From: an uncultured Pseudomonadota bacterium
GTDB lineage: Bacteria; Pseudomonadota; Alphaproteobacteria; RF32; CAG-239
Assembly: GCA_902793695.1 (NCBI GenBank)
Contig: CADBEI010000012.1
Coordinates: 1 to 54,496, forward strand
Length of the DNA stretch: 54,496 nucleotides
Direction: 5' to 3'
Every line of letters starts with the position of its first letter. Positions within the stretch are counted from its first letter, which is position 1. This document shows positions 24,311 to 32,325 of the stretch, piece by piece. The position numbers and the translations under genes are program-made. The notes under the pieces are model-generated. The model made no database searches. It had not been told where the DNA came from and saw nothing but the letters and a program-made list of their open reading frames with translations.

Positions 24311-24691
24311 TTATTTATGATGCCCGTGCGAAGGTGCGGAATGCCCGCCACCGTGGTGCGAACCGCCGCTATGATGTCCTCCGCCGCCGTGATGCGGTGC
24401 CGGTTGCGGTTTATGTCCGCCGCCGTGGTGCGGTGCCGGATGATGATGGTGCGGCGGATTATAGTGATGCGGCCGCGAATGATAGTAATGGTAACGCGGA
24501 TAAATAGGGCTGTCATAATAAATTACCGCCGGTTGCTCATACACCACCGTCGGAGCGCTCGAAACATACGTTGTTGAATACGCCGGCGCATATCCGTCGG
24601 AAACCACATACGAATCTTCGTAGTAATAGTCTGCCGGAACATAGCATCCGCTCAATCCCAGACAAATCATTATCGCAAATATTTTTTTCAT
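24311..24691 (-). CDS. His/Gly-rich lipoprotein
   Basis: 126 residues from ATG at 24691 (GGGAG 9 nt upstream; the longer frame to 24733 lacks a ribosome site). A lipoprotein signal peptide ends in the lipobox LSGC (Cys16), followed by a Tyr-rich segment (YYYEDSYVVSDGY). From about residue 65 on the chain is dominated by His, Gly and Pro (PPHHHHPAPHHGGGHKP and repeats of HHGGG). Such tails bind nickel, zinc or copper in other bacterial proteins, so a metal-buffering or metal-sensing role at the envelope is plausible. The repeats are coded by variable GGT/CAC-type triplets, so the length may vary between strains. Confidence 0.65.
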   Translation of the reverse strand: MKKIFAIMICLGLSGCYVPADYYYEDSYVVSDGYAPAYSTTYVSSAPTVVYEQPAVIYYDSPIYPRYHYYHSRPHHYNPPHHHHPAPHHGGGHKPQPAPHHGGGGHHSGGSHHGGGHSAPSHGHHK

Positions 24692-24795
24692 GGCAAAACT
24701 CCCTTTCTTATATATATCCCTATCATGCGGCAAAAAAAATCAAATGTAAATATAAAAAACATCCGTTTAGGTATGTATAATTTAAAAATATTGTC

Positions 24796-24823
24796 TTGAC
24801 ATTTTTGTCAAAACTGCTATACT
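24796..24823 (+). promoter_or_regulatory. Promoter of the small membrane-protein gene at 24933
   Basis: TTGACA (24796-24801), 16-bp spacer, TATACT (24818-24823). Confidence 0.65.
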
Positions 24824-24932
24824 GATTATGTTTTTAAGTTATTTGCATATAATTATGTTGTTCATCTTTTCATTTTGAAGGGACGACATTCAGTGCATAA
24901 TAACTCCAAGAGTGTCGAACCAAAAAAAATAT

Positions 24933-25277
24933 ATGATGAAAAAAATTGCTTTCGTCGGGCTGTGCCTGACTGTGATGTTCCTGATGGTAGTGTTTGCTGA
25001 TAACCGTAACATCCTCGGCGAGGAAGGTATGGGCTGGGGTATGTCATTTATTGCCGTGATTTGCGCTACAGCTGCAGCAGCGGCCAATGATAAGTACATA
25101 TCGGCAATAAACCTTTTTATAGGTCTTGCCATAACGTCTACCCTGGGAAGCACATCATTTATCATCTATATTATCGGGCTTATCCTGATAGTGTGGATGG
25201 TTGTTTCTTTTTCCGAGGTTCGGAAGATGATTACCGGACTTTGGGAACCGGAAAGAAACGACGATGAAGAAAAATAA
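24933..25277 (+). CDS. Small integral membrane protein, unknown
   Basis: 114 residues from the ATG at 24933 (a second ATG follows at once; a GTG at 24912 would add seven residues). Three to four hydrophobic segments: the N-terminal one (FVGLCLTVMFLMVVFA), a second around WGMSFIAVICATAAAAA, and a C-terminal pair ending in IYIIGLILIVWMVVSF, followed by a charged tail (WEPERNDDEEK). No clear ribosome site is seen. It is preceded by a good promoter and followed by a terminator, so it is a single-gene unit. Function unknown. Confidence 0.5.
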   Translation: MMKKIAFVGLCLTVMFLMVVFADNRNILGEEGMGWGMSFIAVICATAAAAANDKYISAINLFIGLAITSTLGSTSFIIYIIGLILIVWMVVSFSEVRKMITGLWEPERNDDEEK

Positions 25278-25318
25278 AGAAAAAGCGTCTGTGCTCGTCA
25301 CACAGGCGCTTTTTCTTT
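25276..25318 (+). terminator. Terminator after the small membrane protein
   Basis: An 18-bp stem, AAAGAAAAAGCGTCTGTG at 25276-25293 with CACAGGCGCTTTTTCTTT at 25301-25318, including one G-T pair. Confidence 0.9.
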
Positions 25319-25350
25319 TGCATATAATGTGCATAAACTGCCGTAATTCT

Positions 25351-25378
25351 TTGAAAAAATCAATCGTATTGTTAAAAT
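25351..25378 (+). promoter_or_regulatory. Promoter of the glycosyltransferase-thrS pair
   Basis: TTGAAA (25351-25356), 16-bp spacer, TAAAAT (25373-25378). Transcription would start about 25 nt before the ATG at 25411, which supports that start over the longer open frame from 25264. Confidence 0.6.
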
Positions 25379-25410
25379 ACTCCCGATTCGCAATAGAAAC
25401 AGAGGGAAAT

Positions 25411-26565
25411 ATGGCACCAAAAGAAAATAACAAACCGGTAGTTTTGCAAGTCCTGCCCGAGCTCAATCAGGGCGGAGTCGAACTCGGCACCATAGAAATC
25501 GCTTCCGAGTTACAAAAGCGCGGTATCAAAAATTTTGTGGCTTCGGCGGGCGGACGGATGTTGCCGCAATTGGAGCATCTGAAAGTCAAACACTTTACCC
25601 TGCCGCTCAAAACCAAAAATATTTTCAAAATGTGGCTTAACACCAAAAAGCTCGAAAAAATCATCAAAGAAAACGGCATTACCATCGTGCACGCCCGTTC
25701 GCGCGCACCGGCTTGGAGTGCTTATTGGGCAGCCCAAAACTGCGGCGTACATTTTATGACCACCTTCCACGGCACCTACGGTTTGGGCCCACGCGGCATC
25801 AAAAAATTCTATAACCGCATTATGACCTACGGCGAGCGCGTTATTGCCATTTCCAATCACATCAAAGAGCACATCATCAAAAACTACGGCACCGATGAGA
25901 ACAAAATCCGCCTGATTTCCCGTTGTGTGAATATGGAAAACTTTGATGTGGAAAACACCTCTGCCGAGCGTATGATTAAATTTTTGGAAGAAAATCAGAT
26001 TCCTTCCGACAAGCCGCTCATCACCCTCATCGGTCGTCTTACCAACTGGAAAGGCCAAAAACTTTTGATTGAAGCTTTGAACAAAATCAAGGACGAAGAC
26101 TTTTTCTGCCTGTTAATCGGCGACGACCAAGGACGCACCAAATATACCGATGAGTTGCATGAGATGATAGAAAAATACGATATGGCCGACCGGTTTGCAT
26201 TTATCCGCCATGTTTCCGACGTTCCGGCGGCGATGATGGTATCGGATATCGTACTATCCACCTCGATTGAGCCGGAAGCTTTCGGTCGCATAGCCATTGA
26301 AGGGCAAGCCATGGGACGCATAGTGATTGCATCCAACATCGGCGGCTCCAAAGAAACGGTTATTGACGGCGTTACCGGCAAGCTTTTTGCCAGTGAAAAT
26401 GCCGATGATTTGGCCGCCGCCATTAAATGGGGATTATCGCTTTCTACCGCCGAACGTGAAAAAATCGGCGCTGCGGCGATAAAAAATGTAAAAGAACATT
26501 TTACAAAACAAATTATGTGTGATAAAACAATCAAGGTTTATGAAGAACTCATGAATCAAAAGTAG
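25411..26565 (+). CDS. GT4-family glycosyltransferase
   Basis: 384 residues from ATG at 25411 (GAGGG 6 nt upstream). Two Rossmann domains of the GT-B fold. The N-terminal one begins VLQVLPELNQGGVELGTIEIA, the acceptor-side Gly-rich loop common in lipopolysaccharide glycosyltransferases. The C-terminal donor domain has LITLIGRLTNWKGQKLLIEA and the E-x7-E-like element SIEPEAFGRIAIEGQAMGR, which binds the sugar nucleotide. It probably adds a sugar to a lipopolysaccharide core or a similar surface glycan at the cytoplasmic face. thrS follows 29 bp later, so they may be co-transcribed. Substrate unknown. Confidence 0.8.
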   Translation: MAPKENNKPVVLQVLPELNQGGVELGTIEIASELQKRGIKNFVASAGGRMLPQLEHLKVKHFTLPLKTKNIFKMWLNTKKLEKIIKENGITIVHARSRAPAWSAYWAAQNCGVHFMTTFHGTYGLGPRGIKKFYNRIMTYGERVIAISNHIKEHIIKNYGTDENKIRLISRCVNMENFDVENTSAERMIKFLEENQIPSDKPLITLIGRLTNWKGQKLLIEALNKIKDEDFFCLLIGDDQGRTKYTDELHEMIEKYDMADRFAFIRHVSDVPAAMMVSDIVLSTSIEPEAFGRIAIEGQAMGRIVIASNIGGSKETVIDGVTGKLFASENADDLAAAIKWGLSLSTAEREKIGAAAIKNVKEHFTKQIMCDKTIKVYEELMNQK

Positions 26566-26594
26566 AAATTTTAATAGTGAAAAGGTAGAAAACA

Positions 26595-28526
26595 ATGGTT
26601 AAAATTAAATTGCCTGATGGCAGTATATTAGAAGAAAAAGACGGTATTTCCGGATTGGAAATAGCGCAAAAAATCAGTTCCGGCTTGGCAAAAGCCGCAT
26701 TGGCAGTCAAAATTGACGACAAATTACAAGATTTAAACACCCCTATAACTACCGATTCTACACTCACTATTATCACCGCTAAAGATAAGGACGGTTTACA
26801 CATTTTAAGACACTCTTGCGCCCACGTTATGGCAGAAGCCGTACAGGAAATCTGGCCTGATACACAGGTCACCATCGGTCCGGCCATCGAAAACGGATTC
26901 TATTACGACTTTGCCCGCAAAGAACCGTTTACCACCGAGGATTTTGCCTTAATTGAGGCGAAAATGCACGAAATCGTTAAACGCGACGAAAAAATCGAAC
27001 GTATCGTAATGCCGCGCAACGACGCAATTAAATTCTTCAAAGATAAAGGTGAACATTATAAGGTAGAAATTATTGAAGATTTACCTGAAGATGAAATCAT
27101 AACCCTTTATCGTCAGGGCAATTATACCGATTTGTGCCGCGGTCCGCACGTTCCGTCAACCGCCAAAATCGGCGATGCCTTCAAACTGATGAAGGTTGCC
27201 GGTGCTTATTGGCGCGGCGATTCCAATAACGAAATGCTGCAACGCTTGTATGCTACCGCTTGGGCCAACAAAAAAGACTTGGATGCCTACATCACAATGA
27301 TGGAAGAAGCCGCCAAACGTGATCACCGCAAGCTCGGCAAAGAAATGGATTTGTTCCACTTTGAACCGGAATATGCGCCGGGTGCCGTGTTCTGGCACGA
27401 CAAAGGTTTCCGCATTTATCGCAAATTGATTGAATATATGCGCAACCGCCAAGAGCACAACGGCTATATTGAAATTGAAACCCCGCGTGTTATGAACCGC
27501 GTTTTGTGGGAAACTTCCGGTCACTGGGATAAATACGGCGCACACAACTATTCCGGCGAAATGGAAGACGGCAGTATGTTCTGCGTCAAACCGATGAACT
27601 GCCCTGGCGGATTGCTTGTTTATAAACAGGGCGTTAAATCTTATCGCGACCTGCCGCTTCGTATGGCCGAGTTCGGCAAGGTTAACCGCTATGAGGCTTC
27701 CGGCGCTTTGATGGGCTTGATGCGCGTGCGTGAATTTACGCAAGATGATGCTCATATTTTCTGCACACCGGAACAAATGGAAGAAGAATGCATCAACACC
27801 ATGAAGCTGATTTTTGATATATATAAAGACTTTGGTTTTGACAGCGTAAAGATTTATCTTTCAACCCGTCCGGACAGCATTTATCGTATCGGCAGTGACG
27901 AAATTTGGGATTTGTGTGAAAACTCGTTGGCACACGCTCTCGAAAAACACGGTTATGCTTATGAAATCAATCCGGGCGAAGGCGCCTTCTATGGTCCGAA
28001 ACTCGAATTTATTTTGAAAGATGCCATCGGTCGTGAATGGCAATGCGGCACTATTCAGGTGGATATGAACTTGCCGGAACGCTTTGATATTTCCTATATC
28101 GGCGAAGATGGTGAAAAACATCGTCCGGTGATGTTGCACCGCGCTTTATTCGGCTCAATCGAACGCTTTTTGGGTATTTTGATTGAACATCACGCCGGCA
28201 AATTGCCGCTGTGGCTGTCACCGTTGCCGATTGTGGTAGCGCCGATTGTCAGTGAATTTGACGGTTATGCCGAAGAAATCGTGGCTGAATTGGATAAGGT
28301 GGGAATTAAGGCACAATCCGACTTGCGCAACGAAAAAATCAATTATAAAGTGCGCGAACACTCGCTCTCCAAAATTCCGGTAATCGTGGTTGTCGGCGCC
28401 AAAGAAAAAGAAAACCACAGCGTGACGATTCGCCGCTTGGGCAGTGAAAAGCAAGAAACCATGTCGCTTGCCGACTTTATCAAACAAATGCAAAAAGAAT
28501 CGGAAATGCCGCATCGCTTTGAATAA
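26595..28526 (+). CDS. thrS: Threonyl-tRNA synthetase
   Basis: 643 residues, the usual bacterial length. Domains in order: TGS (1-62), the editing domain with HxxxH in RHSCAHVMAEA (about 75) and the TDLCRGPHV stretch that completes its zinc-like site, the class II catalytic core with MNCPGG and RMAEFG--NRYEASG (motif 2) and LHRALFGSIERF (motif 3), and a C-terminal anticodon-binding domain with IPVIVVVGAKEKE. It charges tRNA-Thr with threonine in the cytoplasm; a cognate tRNA-Thr(TGT) lies at 46919-46994. No T-box or leader peptide was seen upstream. A terminator follows. Confidence 0.97.
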   Translation: MVKIKLPDGSILEEKDGISGLEIAQKISSGLAKAALAVKIDDKLQDLNTPITTDSTLTIITAKDKDGLHILRHSCAHVMAEAVQEIWPDTQVTIGPAIENGFYYDFARKEPFTTEDFALIEAKMHEIVKRDEKIERIVMPRNDAIKFFKDKGEHYKVEIIEDLPEDEIITLYRQGNYTDLCRGPHVPSTAKIGDAFKLMKVAGAYWRGDSNNEMLQRLYATAWANKKDLDAYITMMEEAAKRDHRKLGKEMDLFHFEPEYAPGAVFWHDKGFRIYRKLIEYMRNRQEHNGYIEIETPRVMNRVLWETSGHWDKYGAHNYSGEMEDGSMFCVKPMNCPGGLLVYKQGVKSYRDLPLRMAEFGKVNRYEASGALMGLMRVREFTQDDAHIFCTPEQMEEECINTMKLIFDIYKDFGFDSVKIYLSTRPDSIYRIGSDEIWDLCENSLAHALEKHGYAYEINPGEGAFYGPKLEFILKDAIGREWQCGTIQVDMNLPERFDISYIGEDGEKHRPVMLHRALFGSIERFLGILIEHHAGKLPLWLSPLPIVVAPIVSEFDGYAEEIVAELDKVGIKAQSDLRNEKINYKVREHSLSKIPVIVVVGAKEKENHSVTIRRLGSEKQETMSLADFIKQMQKESEMPHRFE

Positions 28527-28547
28527 AGCTTTCCGAGACGAACAATA

Positions 28548-28585
28548 AAAAATCCCTCGTGGCGGTTAAGCAACGGGGGATTTTT
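28548..28585 (+). terminator. Terminator of thrS
   Basis: AAAAATCCC-CGT (28548-28560) paired with ACG-GGGATTTTT (28573-28585), shared with the convergent operon ending at 28604. Confidence 0.85.
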
Positions 28586-28603
28586 AAAGTTTATACATCG
28601 TAA

Positions 28604-28948
28604 TCAGAACAGCCACGGCATATAGGCATTGCAAAAGAAGAAAGCAATGAGAGCCAAACCGAAGAACCACGGCCAACTTTTGACCATACGGCGAAAGCCG
28701 TCTTTGGGATAGGCAAACTCATATTCATCGATGCAGTTTTCAGATGCGCCTTCATCATATGCAAACCAACTCCAAAGGCCGAAAGCCAACGTTGTTGCCC
28801 CATAAAAAGGACAGGTAAAATACCACACGGCAAACACCGCCGCAAGTCCGAGCAACACTATAATAGTGTAGTTTCGCTGATACCGATTGTAGATTTCCTT
28901 AAATCTTCGGATATGCTCGGGAACTTCTTCAACTTTTTTCTTTGTCAT
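28604..28948 (-). CDS. Small membrane protein of the acyl-carrier operon
   Basis: 114 residues from ATG at 28948 (a GTG two codons earlier is in frame). A cytoplasmic N-terminal helix rich in charge (KKKVEEVPEHIRRFKEIYNRY) is followed by two close transmembrane segments (YTIIVLLGLAAVFAVWYFTC and a second around FYGATTLAFGLWSWFAY), an acidic loop, and a last hydrophobic helix (WPWFFGLALIAFFFCNAYM). It begins 6 nt after the stop of the acyl-carrier-like gene, so the two are translated from one message. Function unknown. Confidence 0.55.
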   Translation of the reverse strand: MTKKKVEEVPEHIRRFKEIYNRYQRNYTIIVLLGLAAVFAVWYFTCPFYGATTLAFGLWSWFAYDEGASENCIDEYEFAYPKDGFRRMVKSWPWFFGLALIAFFFCNAYMPWLF

Positions 28949-28954
28949 AAGCAC

Positions 28955-29251
28955 TTACGCATTAATACTCAGATGATAGTTGACCGTATCAATAAAGCTC
29001 TGCACGGTCTGCTCTTTGTTGAATGGGTATTCCATCAGCGGATTATGTATGTCAACGACTATACCGCATTGATTATACAGCTCATCAAACATATCTTCAA
29101 AATCCAACGAGTCCATCCCGAACTCATCGCGAAGATTTGTCTTCAGCAACTTCTCATCGGGCATACTTGCAATACCTTCACAAAGTCCGGAATAATCGCT
29201 GAGCACTTCCAGCAAAATCTTCCGAACCTCAGTCACACCAATTTGTTTCAT
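28955..29251 (-). CDS. Acyl-carrier-protein-like protein
   Basis: 98 residues with the four-helix acyl carrier pattern. The conserved attachment motif is present as FGMDSLDFEDMFDEL, with Ser48 as the expected site for the 4'-phosphopantetheine arm. Helix 1 (VRKILLEVLSDYSGL) and the acidic helix 2 agree. It diverges strongly from the AcpP of fatty-acid synthesis, and no ketosynthase, ligase or acyltransferase gene is adjacent. It lies second to last in a minus-strand run of four small genes (30071 to 28604), between membrane proteins. A role in carrying an acyl or aminoacyl group to an envelope substrate is a guess. Confidence 0.7.
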   Translation of the reverse strand: MKQIGVTEVRKILLEVLSDYSGLCEGIASMPDEKLLKTNLRDEFGMDSLDFEDMFDELYNQCGIVVDIHNPLMEYPFNKEQTVQSFIDTVNYHLSINA

Positions 29252-29263
29252 AGACCAAGACGT

Positions 29264-29515
29264 TTAACGCAAATCTAATTTATACATTTGGCGACCTTGT
29301 TCTGCTTCCTCGGGAGTAGGGTCGCGATAGAACAGCGACTGCTTAATCCCGATAGAAGTGATTTGCCATTTGTCATCAACGTGCCGAATAAAGCCCAAGT
29401 TGTAGAACTGTTGCAGCAATTCGGAATCAATCAGAGATTGGGCATCTACCCAATTGCCTTGCTGTATTTGCACTAAATGCAACAAAGCCTTTTTTCTGTC
29501 AGTTATCATATGCAT
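29264..29515 (-). CDS. Small winged-helix-like hypothetical protein
   Basis: 83 residues (an ATG two codons in is also possible), soluble. The sequence NWVDAQSLIDSELLQQFYNLGFIRHVDDKWQITSIG reads as helix-turn-helix followed by a beta wing, the pattern of a small winged-helix domain, but no DNA-binding family is recognised. It is between a four-helix membrane protein gene and the acyl-carrier-like gene, with gaps of 25 and 12 bp, and so belongs to that operon. Confidence 0.5.
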   Translation of the reverse strand: MHMITDRKKALLHLVQIQQGNWVDAQSLIDSELLQQFYNLGFIRHVDDKWQITSIGIKQSLFYRDPTPEEAEQGRQMYKLDLR

Positions 29516-29540
29516 TTATGTTTTAATGTTTAACGTTTAC

Positions 29541-30071
29541 TTAGTAGCCGCCATAATACAAAACACAGATCGCCGCGATGATAAGGGCGGTAATACCATA
29601 GAGGTTAATCGCCGGTTCAAGACCGTTGAAAATCATCGCAAAGTATGCGCCGATGCAGTAGAACAGATAAGCATATACTCCGATAGCAAGCCAAAATGTA
29701 TCAACACCGAGCTTGTGCAATCTCCACATGGCCGAAAAAAGCAGGACTAAACAGCCGACTAAGATACCCGCGTGGAAATACCAGACAACACTGACATAAA
29801 GTCCCATAATTGCCAGCATACCCACGAAAATATTGCCATTTCCTTTATGCTCGGTCAATCCGGCCGCGATAAACGGGGGAAGAACCAATAACATACCGAG
29901 AATAGTATCGGTCATCATACCACAGTCTTCAGCCGACGAAAACAGTCCGCTAATCCAAAAGATTAGGCTCTGCACACCGGTTATGACCGCGGCAACTCCG
30001 AGGAAGAGCAGAATACCCCACACAACTACCTCATCAAACCATTTACTGAAGAAATCTTTAACCTTTCCCAT
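29541..30071 (-). CDS. Polytopic membrane protein, first gene of the acyl-carrier operon
   Basis: 176 residues with about five transmembrane helices, starting at FDEVVVWGILLFLGVAAVIT and ending at INLYGITALIIAAICVLYYGGY, and an N-terminal amphipathic segment (KVKDFFSKWF). There is no recognisable transporter motif. It opens the four-gene minus-strand run that includes the acyl-carrier-like protein. Upstream lie 217 bp of AT-rich non-coding DNA that should hold the promoter. Function unknown. Confidence 0.5.
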   Translation of the reverse strand: MGKVKDFFSKWFDEVVVWGILLFLGVAAVITGVQSLIFWISGLFSSAEDCGMMTDTILGMLLVLPPFIAAGLTEHKGNGNIFVGMLAIMGLYVSVVWYFHAGILVGCLVLLFSAMWRLHKLGVDTFWLAIGVYAYLFYCIGAYFAMIFNGLEPAINLYGITALIIAAICVLYYGGY

Positions 30072-30288
30072 AATGTAATTGCACGGGCTTTTACCGCAGG
30101 CAAGCTGTCTGTTAAATGTTTATATTTTAAAATTAAATGATTACTGATATATGTATTCTTTGTTTCAAACAAAGAACCGATTTCCAATTATATCTTCATA
30201 ATTTGATTGTTAATTGCCAAAATAAATAAAATTTTTGCAAAAGTCAAGTCCAACTTAAATCATCGGCACAGCGCTTTATTGCTGATTT

Positions 30289-31857
30289 CTAATCACAAAG
30301 AGAAAATACAACTTTCAGTGCATCGGCGGCGGATGAGGTTATTCCTCCGGCATATCCCGCCCCCTCGCCGCACGGAAATATACCGCGAATATTGCACTGC
30401 ATGGTGTCGTCGCGCACAATCCGCACCGGCGACGAACTGCGGGTTTCCACACCGGTCAGCACCGCATCATGAGTATCAAATCCGCGCAACTTTTTTGCCA
30501 TCTCGACAATTCCCGAGCGCATGGCCTCCGCAATCTCTGCCGGATAAAGTGCCCCAAAATCGCACCACGCTACTTCCGGCGCATAACTCGGCCGCACTTC
30601 TCCGCCGCGCTTACTCGCTTTTTCTTGCAAAAAATCCCCGACCGTTTGTGCCGGCGCATGATAATTTTTTCCGCCCAAAACAAACGCCCGTTCTTCCAAC
30701 TTGCGCTGAAAATACATACCGGCCAGCGGATGCTTACTGCCGAAATCGGTCTCGCCCACTCCGACCAACAGCGCGGCATTGGCATTTTCCTTATCGCGGG
30801 CAAATTCGCTCATACCGTTGGTAACCACGCGCCCTTCCTCCGACGACGCCGCCACCACCGTACCGCCCGGACACATACAAAATGTATATACCGAATGCCC
30901 GTTCGGCAAATGTACCGCTAATTTATAATCGGCCGCACCCAAATACGGGCTTTGCGCCGCCGCTCCGTATTGCGCCGTATTAATCATCGCTTGTTTATGC
31001 TCGATTCGCGCCCCTACCGAAAACGGTTTTTGCGTCATATAAACACCACAACGGTGCAACATTTCAAACGTATCGCGTGCACTGTGGCCGATTGCCAGAA
31101 AGAGCCGCGATGTCGGTAATTCATAAACTTCCCCGCCGTGCCTGATTTTTATTGCCGTCAGCCGCGAGTCCTTAATTATCAAATCTTCCAACTTACTGCA
31201 AAAACGATATTCTCCGCCGAGTTCTTCAATTTTGCGACGAATATTGCGTACCACAATCCGTAAATTATCCGTACCGATATGCGGTTTGGCCAAGTACAAA
31301 ATTTCGGCGGGTGCACCGGCTTCGTATAATTCGTGCATTACTTTGGCGGTAAACTTATCTTTTTTAATCCCACTCATCAACTTGCCGTCGGAAAAAGTAC
31401 CGGCACCGCCTTCGCCGAATTGCACATTGGTTTCCGTATCCAAGCTGCCGGTCTGCCAAAAAGTTTCCACCTTTTGCCGACGCGTATCCACATCGGCACC
31501 ACGCTCCAAAATAATCGGGCATAAACCGGCCTCTGCCAATGCCAAACCGGCAAACATTCCGGCCGGACCGCTCCCGACCACAACCGGACGCACTCCGTCA
31601 CTTTTTATCTTGAAAGTCAACTTTTCTTCCGGCGGCAGAACCTCTATATCTTTATCCGCCGGTTTTCTGTTCGCAAAATTGCAATCCACGCTGTAAACAA
31701 AGTGCACGTTATGCTTGTTACGCGCATCAACCGATTTTTTGGAAACGGTAAAATCGCGGATTTCTTCAACCCGACAATGCAATTTTTCCGCCGCAGATTT
31801 CTTTAAATCGTCATCTGTTGCCGTCAGCGGCATTTTAATATTATTGATGCGTAACAT
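30289..31857 (-). CDS. FAD-dependent dehydrogenase (COG2509-type)
   Basis: 522 residues from ATG at 31857 (GAGAGGGAAA directly upstream; a start four codons earlier is weaker). The N-terminal 85 residues are a small alpha/beta domain. The FAD-binding Rossmann motif is VVVGSGPAGMFAGLALAEAG (G95, G97, G100), followed by LERG and the family hallmark FGEGGAGTFSDGKL. The C terminus carries GIFPCGEGAGYAGGITSSA, which completes the flavin site. Proteins of this family are uncharacterised oxidoreductases widespread in bacteria; the electron donor and substrate are unknown. It is transcribed alone. Confidence 0.8.
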   Translation of the reverse strand: MLRINNIKMPLTATDDDLKKSAAEKLHCRVEEIRDFTVSKKSVDARNKHNVHFVYSVDCNFANRKPADKDIEVLPPEEKLTFKIKSDGVRPVVVGSGPAGMFAGLALAEAGLCPIILERGADVDTRRQKVETFWQTGSLDTETNVQFGEGGAGTFSDGKLMSGIKKDKFTAKVMHELYEAGAPAEILYLAKPHIGTDNLRIVVRNIRRKIEELGGEYRFCSKLEDLIIKDSRLTAIKIRHGGEVYELPTSRLFLAIGHSARDTFEMLHRCGVYMTQKPFSVGARIEHKQAMINTAQYGAAAQSPYLGAADYKLAVHLPNGHSVYTFCMCPGGTVVAASSEEGRVVTNGMSEFARDKENANAALLVGVGETDFGSKHPLAGMYFQRKLEERAFVLGGKNYHAPAQTVGDFLQEKASKRGGEVRPSYAPEVAWCDFGALYPAEIAEAMRSGIVEMAKKLRGFDTHDAVLTGVETRSSSPVRIVRDDTMQCNIRGIFPCGEGAGYAGGITSSAADALKVVFSLCD

Positions 31858-31906
31858 TTTCCCTCTCAAACATCCGCATCATAGCCGCAAAAAAACAAAT
31901 ACGCAA

Positions 31907-32218
31907 CTATTCTTTTGCCGTATCATCGGCGGAAAAACGCAACATATTCCACAGCGGACGACGGTAAATCCACAAATTTATAATTCCGAGTGCAAACGCC
32001 AACGCCCCGAAAACATACAGAAAAAAATACCAATTAAAATTGTCGGCAGTCAGCATGACTTCCTGTTGTTTTATCCTCAAAGCAAATAAAGCTCCCGCCG
32101 TCAAAAATCCGGCGCATATAAAAGCAAATGTCCAAATTTTACGCACTGTCTCCCGATTACCGACAACGGCGGAACCGATATAAACAAGCACAAGTACTGC
32201 CAAAACATAAATTTCCAT
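31907..32218 (-). CDS. Small three-helix membrane protein
   Basis: 103 residues from ATG at 32218 (AAGGGGA 7 nt upstream). Three hydrophobic segments, about 3-19, 31-46 and 63-83, with short loops and a polar tail (FSADDTAKE). No family recognised; it might be a small inner-membrane accessory protein. It lies between the FAD dehydrogenase and a lipoprotein terminator, and may be co-transcribed with the dehydrogenase (gap 49 bp). Confidence 0.5.
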   Translation of the reverse strand: MEIYVLAVLVLVYIGSAVVGNRETVRKIWTFAFICAGFLTAGALFALRIKQQEVMLTADNFNWYFFLYVFGALAFALGIINLWIYRRPLWNMLRFSADDTAKE

Positions 32219-32284
32219 TTTTTATCCCCTTAATTTAGCAAATAAGCTCCGAATCCCAAAATTCAACGCAATATAAAAAATAAA

Positions 32285-32318
32285 AAAAGGAACCTGCCGC
32301 TTAAAGCAGATTCCTTTT
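32285..32318 (-). terminator. Terminator of the lipoprotein gene
   Basis: AAAAGGAA--TGC paired with GCA--TTCCTTTT with an 8-nt loop, 8 bp beyond the lipoprotein stop codon. Confidence 0.75.
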
Positions 32319-32325
32319 CTTTTGT

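Noticed and set aside
26566-26594. Possible T-box or threonine leader before thrS
   Set aside because: Only 29 bp separate the genes and no stem-loop or Thr-rich leader is seen.
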